DNA from: Prolixibacteraceae bacterium
GTDB taxonomy: Bacteria > Bacteroidota > Bacteroidia > Bacteroidales > Prolixibacteraceae
Reading direction: 5' to 3'
NCBI GenBank assembly: GCA_018399395.1
Contig: JAGYOI010000094.1
Span: forward strand, 1 to 5,887
Length of the DNA stretch: 5,887 nt
Below, one piece after another: positions 1-3,624 of the stretch. The position numbers and the translations under genes were made by a program. A model generated the notes under the pieces. That model saw only the letters and a program-made list of their open reading frames with translations. It was not told the DNA's origin and did not search any database. Within the stretch, counting starts at the first letter, position 1, and each line of letters begins with the position of its first letter.

Positions 1-1
1 G

Positions 2-112
2 ATAGGCGTGGATGAAGAGTTGGTATTTGCGGTGAAGGAGCATTATGGGATTGCGGGTCAAGCCCGCAATGACGTTGAAGGACAATCGACTAAGAACCAA
101 TATAACAAATAA
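2..112 (+). CDS. C-terminal end of an unidentified protein (partial, 5' end outside window)
   Basis: A reading frame is open from the first bases of the window to a TAA at 110-112, giving 36 residues. The first part (VDEELVFAVKEHYGI) reads like a genuine protein C-terminus with an amphipathic acidic/hydrophobic pattern. The following residues (AGQARNDVEG and on) are encoded by a palindromic repeat and its flank, so they are probably a later extension rather than part of the original fold. The gene converges on the toxin gene, whose stop is at 125, leaving only 12 bp between the two. I do not recognise the family. The frame could also be chance, since 36 codons is short, but no other frame here is open over the same length with protein-like composition. 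Confidence 0.45.
   Translation: MGVDEELVFAVKEHYGIAGQARNDVEGQSTKNQYNK
47..74. repeat. REP-like palindromic repeat element
   Basis: ATTGCGGG at 50-57 and CCCGCAAT at 63-70 form a perfect 8-bp inverted repeat around a 5-base loop (TCAAG). They are flanked by GGG on the left and GACG on the right. The whole has the form of a widespread bacterial intergenic palindrome built on GTCATTGCGGG..TTGACCCGCAAT. It is strikingly GC-rich compared with the AT-rich flank. It sits at the 3' end of the upstream gene and could act as an RNA hairpin protecting or ending both convergent transcripts. No U-tract follows on either side, so it is not a canonical intrinsic terminator. Confidence 0.6.
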
Positions 113-124
113 CAAAAAACAGTC

Positions 125-376
125 TCAATGAAACCGGCATTGTGCAATGTAAATTGAATTATCGTCTGCCTTATAAACAAGCCGGTGCTCCCCGGTAATT
201 CTTCTACTCCAAAAACTTGTGAGATTCTGCTTTAGCGGTTCTGGTTTTCCGGTTCCGGAAAATGGTGTGCGTTGGCATTCTTTTATTAAGGCGTTGATTT
301 TACGGAGTACTTTCTTATCTGTCTTTTGCCAATAAAGATAGTCTTCCCAGGCTGTAGCATCCCAAAATAAATCCAT
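125..376 (-). CDS. yoeB: YoeB-family (Txe/YoeB) mRNA interferase toxin
   Basis: This 83-residue protein aligns end to end with E. coli YoeB, a RelE-fold endoribonuclease that cleaves mRNA in the ribosomal A site and is inhibited by YefM. Family hallmarks are all visible: the N-terminal DYLYWQ..DKK block (residues 12-22), RTPF.G.GKPEPLK (36-49), FWSRRI..EHRLVY (55-68) and the CRFH end. The catalytic residues Glu46, Arg65 and His83 fall at the same numbers as in E. coli. The protein stops immediately after His83, so the terminal Tyr84 of the E. coli enzyme is missing. The start is the ATG at 376, which aligns with the family start, lies 2 bp after the antitoxin stop and is preceded by AAAGGTGAG inside the antitoxin gene. 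Translation is therefore probably coupled to the antitoxin. Identity is secure; whether the toxin is fully active is open. Confidence 0.95.
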   Translation of the reverse strand: MDLFWDATAWEDYLYWQKTDKKVLRKINALIKECQRTPFSGTGKPEPLKQNLTSFWSRRITGEHRLVYKADDNSIYIAQCRFH

Positions 377-378
377 AG

Positions 379-633
379 TCAGTCAATTGGCTCACCTTTA
401 ATCAGGTTTTGTTTTGAATTGATGTTGTTAACTGCCTGTTCAAGTCTTTGCCTGTTGTTCTTTGTGCTCATTAAATGGTTGGTTTCTTTCATTGCATTGT
501 ATTCATCGAGCGATAAAACAACCAGACTTCTTCCTTTGGGACGTTGAACAATCAGCATTTCATTATTATCAGTGACCGTATCAAGGTTTAACTTCAGGTT
601 TTGCCTTAATTCCGAATAATTAATTGCTTTCAT
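379..633 (-). CDS. yefM: YefM-family (Phd/YefM) antitoxin
   Basis: This is an 84-residue antitoxin of the Phd/YefM fold, the partner and inhibitor of the YoeB toxin encoded directly after it. The N-terminal half (residues 1-50) is the DNA-binding dimer domain: it keeps YSE.RQNL with Arg10, the position needed for operator contact in E. coli YefM, followed by a strand pair ending in LSLDEYN. The C-terminal part (about 51-84, ETNHLMS..NRQRLEQA) is the flexible toxin-wrapping segment, close in length and pattern to the E. coli protein. The start at 633 aligns with the E. coli start and leaves a short AT-rich leader of about 20 nt. The gene comes first in the operon, as is usual, so antitoxin is made before toxin. 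A paired GTAC operator overlapping its promoter indicates conventional autoregulation by YefM and the YefM-YoeB complex. Confidence 0.94.
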   Translation of the reverse strand: MKAINYSELRQNLKLNLDTVTDNNEMLIVQRPKGRSLVVLSLDEYNAMKETNHLMSTKNNRQRLEQAVNNINSKQNLIKGEPID

Positions 634-656
634 TCGTCAAAAATTTTTACTAATTT

Positions 657-676
657 AAGTACAAAAATACGTACTT
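657..676. promoter_or_regulatory. Probable YefM/YefM-YoeB operator
   Basis: AAGTAC (657-662) and GTACTT (671-676) form a perfect 6-bp inverted repeat with an 8-bp spacer. Each arm carries a palindromic GTAC core (659-662 and 671-674), with centres exactly 12 bp apart. E. coli yefM operators use two palindromes with TGTACA cores, and as I recall at the same centre spacing. The site covers the -7 promoter element, so binding would block RNA polymerase directly. The role is inferred from position and motif. Confidence 0.6.
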
Positions 677-693
677 TTTAAATAAATGCAAAA
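662..693 (-). promoter_or_regulatory. Promoter of the yefM-yoeB operon (Bacteroidota -33/-7 type)
   Basis: Read on the minus strand, TTTTG (693-689) is followed after 19 bases by TATTTTTG (669-662). The latter matches the Bacteroidota -7 consensus TAnnTTTG exactly, and the spacing fits the usual 19-21 bp. Transcription would begin near 655, giving a leader of about 20 nt before the antitoxin start codon. Confidence 0.7.
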
Positions 694-736
694 CAAATAC
701 TTCTTTTTCATATACTTTTCTTTGTTGTATGAATTT

Positions 737-2092
737 TTAATATAATATTCCGCTTTGTGCTGTTAGTGTCCACTCGCCAACCCAGTTGTAATCGTCAAAA
801 GCTCCAATGTAGTTTGCAGTCTCAAAAAAATCATGTTCAGGCAGTGGTGCAAAATTGGTGAACAGTTCAGGGTTATCTGAAATCAACGTGATGCTTGTTT
901 CGTCTTGTTCAAATCCGGGGTTTACAAAACGGTTTCCGGCTTCTTCAAAATAACTGTCCATCAGCAACTGCTCATCGGTAACGTCTTCGTTGTTTAAAGG
1001 GTAAATTGAGAAAAAGTTTTCGACCTGGTTGCCGTTTACATTGTAAAAGATGTTGTTTTTAACTTGAAGGTTGCCATCCTTCCATTGGGTGAAGCTGTTA
1101 TTCCGTACCGAGCTGTATTCTATTTCAACACCTTCTTTTTGGTTAATAAAAACAGAATTGGCGATAACACTGCCGGCATTATCGTTAAACGAAATGATTT
1201 TATTTGAATATACGCTCCCACGTCCCACACCCGTAACATTATAAATTGAAGGGGCTGTGTATGGCCGGGCTGTTTTGATTTCTTCGCCACCGTCTATCTC
1301 TATCAGTTTGTCGCCATAGTTGCTGTTTTGAATCAGGCACCAAAACTGCCCCTTGCCACGGTAGCCAAGGTCGATATCCATAGCATCGTCGCCGCAATTG
1401 GCAACGACTATGTTCTTTAGGTTTACGGTTCCGCCAAAAACTTCAATTCCGTCGTCGGCATTGGCAATTACTTCTATATTATTGATTGTAGTACCCGATC
1501 CAACACCCCCAAGGGTAAGCCCGTTAATTTCGTTGCCCTGGCCCAAATCAGTACCACCATGGCGTATCGATACATATCGCAATACGCCCGAGTTGTCTTC
1601 ATCGTTATTACCACCATAAATGCCACGGGGCTCCGATGGCTGAATGCCTTCGATGTGCGCTTCACCGGTAGGCGTGTTTATCGATGCGTTTCCAAGAATA
1701 ATAAGACCACCCCACAAACCACGGTCGTTGATGCCAACCGAGCCTTCAAGGTCGTCACTTTCGGCAGTGAAGATAATGGGCTCCACGGCCGTTCCTTCGG
1801 CAATAATTTTTCCGCCCCGGGCCACAATTAATGCCGATGCGGATGTGCCCAGACCCTGCCGTGCCCTGATAACCGTTCCTGCTTCAATGGTGAGTACCTG
1901 TCCGTCGTTTACGTAAACCTTGCCTTCAATTATGTATTCTTTATCTTTTGTCCATGTCGTGGTTCCGGTTCCCAGCCCGTTGTCGTTAATCACCTTTTCG
2001 TTTTCTTCCAAAACAAATTCACTTTTGCGGCATCCCGAAAAAACAAATAACAATGAAAGTACAATCAATGCGATATGTTGAAATTTAGCCAT
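737..2092 (-). CDS. Outer-membrane beta-helix lipoprotein, possible partner of the TonB-dependent receptor
   Basis: This is a 451-residue predicted lipoprotein. Residues 1-20 are a lipoprotein signal peptide (basic/polar start, then a hydrophobic stretch IALIVLSLLFVF) with lipobox FSGC, so Cys21 would be acylated. The next residues (RKSEFVLEENE) are charged and acidic, as in lipoproteins exported to the cell surface in this phylum. From about residue 47 comes a leader strand typical of parallel beta-helices (EYIIEGKVYVNDGQVLTIEAG). Glycine- and Asn/Asp-rich repeats follow to about residue 350, including RGLWGGLIILGNA (124-136), LRYVSIRHGGTD (171-182), GLTLGGVGSGTTI (191-203) and ANADDGIEVFGG (210-221). 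The C-terminus (YIGAFDDYNWVGEWT) resembles that of other Bacteroidota members of this uncharacterised family. No catalytic site is recognisable and there is no obvious T9SS sorting domain. It follows the porin gene by 6 bp, so the two are co-transcribed. Function is unknown; a ligand-binding or surface accessory role is inferred. Confidence 0.85.
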   Translation of the reverse strand: MAKFQHIALIVLSLLFVFSGCRKSEFVLEENEKVINDNGLGTGTTTWTKDKEYIIEGKVYVNDGQVLTIEAGTVIRARQGLGTSASALIVARGGKIIAEGTAVEPIIFTAESDDLEGSVGINDRGLWGGLIILGNASINTPTGEAHIEGIQPSEPRGIYGGNNDEDNSGVLRYVSIRHGGTDLGQGNEINGLTLGGVGSGTTINNIEVIANADDGIEVFGGTVNLKNIVVANCGDDAMDIDLGYRGKGQFWCLIQNSNYGDKLIEIDGGEEIKTARPYTAPSIYNVTGVGRGSVYSNKIISFNDNAGSVIANSVFINQKEGVEIEYSSVRNNSFTQWKDGNLQVKNNIFYNVNGNQVENFFSIYPLNNEDVTDEQLLMDSYFEEAGNRFVNPGFEQDETSITLISDNPELFTNFAPLPEHDFFETANYIGAFDDYNWVGEWTLTAQSGILY

Positions 2093-2098
2093 AGTGTT

Positions 2099-3097
2099 CT
2101 ACAATTTGAATTCTACATTAAAATAAAGATAGGCCTCGTTGTCGATATTGGCTGCTGCTGGAAACCAGTCGCGGTAGTTCAGCGATATTTTCAGGTTTTC
2201 GTGGAGCTTCTTCTCAACACCGGCAATAAGTGATGTGCCGTCTTTGGCCAGGTTCCATGGCGTAGTGGTGTTATCAAGAATATTTGATTCAAGTATGTCG
2301 TAACGGCCAAAAATTTTCCAGTTATTTTTAAACGCATAGGTTGAATAAAACGAATAACCCGATTGGTTGCGGTTTTCGAGGTAATTATGATTGTTGAGCA
2401 AGTTGTATTCGGCAGCGATACTGAGGTTTTTGGTTGGTTCGTAGCCCAAAAATGCAGCATACACCATTTTGGTCTTTTCTGCCGAAGGGCCGTAATTCAC
2501 AAAGAACCTCCATGTAAGTTTGTCAGGTGCTTTTAGGGTAAATCCGGTTGTGTACTCAAAAAAGTTGACTTTAAGCAACTGGCTGTAGCCTTCGCCGTTA
2601 ACAATGGCAGCATCGATATTTACACGGTTTGACAGTTCGTATTTGGCAATTATGCCCAAATCGGCACTTTTACCAAATTTGTAGCGGTCGGCAAACGATT
2701 TTTCGATGTACCGGTAGCCCCAAAAACTTTCCTGAACTTTAAAGTGGTTCATGCCCACGATACCAAAACGCACATCGAGCTTGTTTTCGGCATACCTGAT
2801 GAAAGCATTTTTGAAATAGGCATAACGCTTTACAGCGGCGTAAACCGATTCATCTTCAGGGCTACCGATATCGAGCAATATGGAAGCCGAAAACTCCGGC
2901 GACATGTTGTATGAATAACCCAAATAGGCACGATCAATTTCAAAAACAGCCCTTTTGTCTTCATCGGTCAACCCGGCGTGAAAGTTACTGTAGATGCGGG
3001 CAACAGGCTTACCCGAGGCTTGAAATTCGTTAGTTGTTTGCGCTTTTGTGCTAAATACCAATGCCAAAAGAACAAAACACAGCAATGTCTGTCTCAT
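2099..3097 (-). CDS. Outer-membrane porin, phosphate-selective porin O/P-like
   Basis: This 332-residue protein begins with a Sec signal peptide (LLCFVLLALVF, predicted cleavage after STKA at residue 19). The rest alternates short amphipathic strands rich in Tyr, Phe and Trp with turns, as expected for a porin barrel. The N-terminal strands carry RIYSNFHAGL, FEIDRAYLGYSYNMSPEFSA and VRFGIVGMNHFKVQE, a pattern typical of Bacteroidota porins annotated as phosphate-selective porin O/P-like. It ends in strand NVEFKL rather than in a terminal Phe, which is less usual for barrel recognition. The length is at the short end for the family. The gene is first in a minus-strand pair with the lipoprotein and diverges from the TonB-dependent receptor gene. 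The barrel assignment is fairly firm; phosphate as the substrate is only a family-level suggestion. The start at 3097 gives a complete signal peptide. Confidence 0.75.
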   Translation of the reverse strand: MRQTLLCFVLLALVFSTKAQTTNEFQASGKPVARIYSNFHAGLTDEDKRAVFEIDRAYLGYSYNMSPEFSASILLDIGSPEDESVYAAVKRYAYFKNAFIRYAENKLDVRFGIVGMNHFKVQESFWGYRYIEKSFADRYKFGKSADLGIIAKYELSNRVNIDAAIVNGEGYSQLLKVNFFEYTTGFTLKAPDKLTWRFFVNYGPSAEKTKMVYAAFLGYEPTKNLSIAAEYNLLNNHNYLENRNQSGYSFYSTYAFKNNWKIFGRYDILESNILDNTTTPWNLAKDGTSLIAGVEKKLHENLKISLNYRDWFPAAANIDNEAYLYFNVEFKL

Positions 3098-3192
3098 TTT
3101 ACTAAAATGTTGACTTGCACGAAATGAAAAATTACCAGATATATTTTCTTTCGATACAAAATTAGATACTAAGATTCAATATTTTCCCGGCA

Positions 3193-3200
3193 CAAAAATA
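3193..3200 (-). promoter_or_regulatory. -7 element of the porin-lipoprotein promoter
   Basis: On the minus strand, TATTTTTG matches the Bacteroidota -7 consensus TAnnTTTG exactly and is the same octamer as in the yefM promoter. No good TTG -33 element lies 19-21 bp upstream (the sequence there is ATTT/TTTTAC), which would suit an activator-dependent promoter. Transcription would start near 3186, leaving a leader of about 90 nt before the porin start. Confidence 0.5.
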
Positions 3201-3241
3201 GGGGTATGGCCGCTTTGTAAAATTAAATTAGTGTTACGTGT

Positions 3242-3289
3242 GTTAACTCAATCTTTTTATAACGTTAAGCAATGTGAAATTACGGTTAA
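3242..3289 (-). promoter_or_regulatory. Phased TTAAC-like boxes upstream of the porin promoter
   Basis: On the minus strand TTAAC occurs at 3285-3289, TTCAC at 3274-3278, TTAAC at 3264-3268 and GTTAAC at 3247-3242. Successive steps are 11, 10 and 22 bp, so all lie on about the same face of the helix. They stand 41 bp and more upstream of the -7 element. Direct repeats of this kind are typical sites for OmpR/PhoB-family response regulators. The identity of the regulator is inferred, and TTAA-type words are common in AT-rich DNA. Confidence 0.35.
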
Positions 3290-3494
3290 ATAGGGCAGGC
3301 TTCAATACTTAATGCTTCAAAAATGAGACATCCGGTAAGCGCATTTTGTTTTCTTATGATAAGCATATTAAATTGAAAAACAAATAATATCAACAGAAAG
3401 CAGTAGTTTGACATTGCTTCAAATTAAGCTGAAATTAACAAAACTGCCTTATTCCTAAATTAGTGTAAACATCAAAACATTCGCGCAATTTTCA

Positions 3495-3566
3495 TTTAAC
3501 GCGATGTTAATATATGCACCCCGTTATCTATTCTTTTATTAACGCCCGGTTATCATTCACCTTAAC
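3495..3566 (+). promoter_or_regulatory. Phased TTAAC-like boxes upstream of the receptor gene
   Basis: On the plus strand TTAAC (3496-3500) is followed 11 bp later by TTAAT (3507-3511). A second group has TTAAC (3539-3543), TTATC (3550-3554, 11 bp on) and TTAAC (3562-3566, 12 bp on). The last box ends 9 bp before a -7-like TATCATTG. This is close to the layout of Pho boxes, which take the place of a -35 element about 10 bp upstream of the -10. Regulation by a PhoB-type protein is an inference from spacing only. Confidence 0.35.
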
Positions 3567-3575
3567 TACTTAAGA

Positions 3576-3583
3576 TATCATTG
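3576..3583 (+). promoter_or_regulatory. Possible -7 element of the receptor promoter
   Basis: TATCATTG differs from TAnnTTTG at one position. It would start transcription near 3590, with a leader of about 35 nt before the ATG at 3625. There is no TTG -33 element at the expected distance; TTAAC-like boxes lie there instead. It is weak on its own and gains support only from its distance to the boxes. Confidence 0.3.
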
Positions 3584-3624
3584 CACCAGTTGAGTCAATT
3601 CAAAAAATGTAAAAATAAATTGTA

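Larger units (their letters stand above)
3098..3624. other. 527-bp divergent intergenic regulatory region
   Basis: This AT-rich stretch separates the porin-lipoprotein operon from the receptor gene. It holds a -7 promoter element for the porin near 3193-3200, TTAAC-like boxes for each direction (3242-3289 and 3495-3566) and a weak -7 candidate for the receptor at 3576-3583. The middle (about 3300-3490) contains no convincing gene, tRNA or terminator. Visible there are only three copies of GCTTCAA (3299, 3314, 3416), a small palindrome CTTATGATAAG (3353-3363) and a 5-bp inverted repeat TCGCG/CGCGA (3481-3504). The longest ATG frame noted there, from 3323, is 17 codons and unlikely to be real. 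Confidence 0.6.

Noticed and set aside
50..70. The GC-rich hairpin as an intrinsic terminator
   Set aside because: No T-tract follows the stem on either strand, and its sequence form fits a dispersed palindromic repeat better.
1474..1665. Minus-strand open frame inside the lipoprotein gene
   Set aside because: It is out of frame with a well-supported 451-residue gene and shows no recognisable protein character.
1398..1916. Overlapping + strand open frames (1398-1619, 1559-1831, 1644-1916)
   Set aside because: They lie wholly antisense to the beta-helix lipoprotein gene, have Pro/Ser/Arg-rich sequences without domain character, and have no promoter or ribosome site. They are shadows of the real gene's codon pattern.
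2191..2460. Minus-strand 89-codon frame inside the porin gene
   Set aside because: It is a frame-shifted shadow of the porin; Thr/Asn-rich with no motif.
3323..3376. 17-codon frame (starting MRHPVSAFCF) in the intergenic region
   Set aside because: It is too short, has no clear ribosome site, and such frames occur readily by chance.
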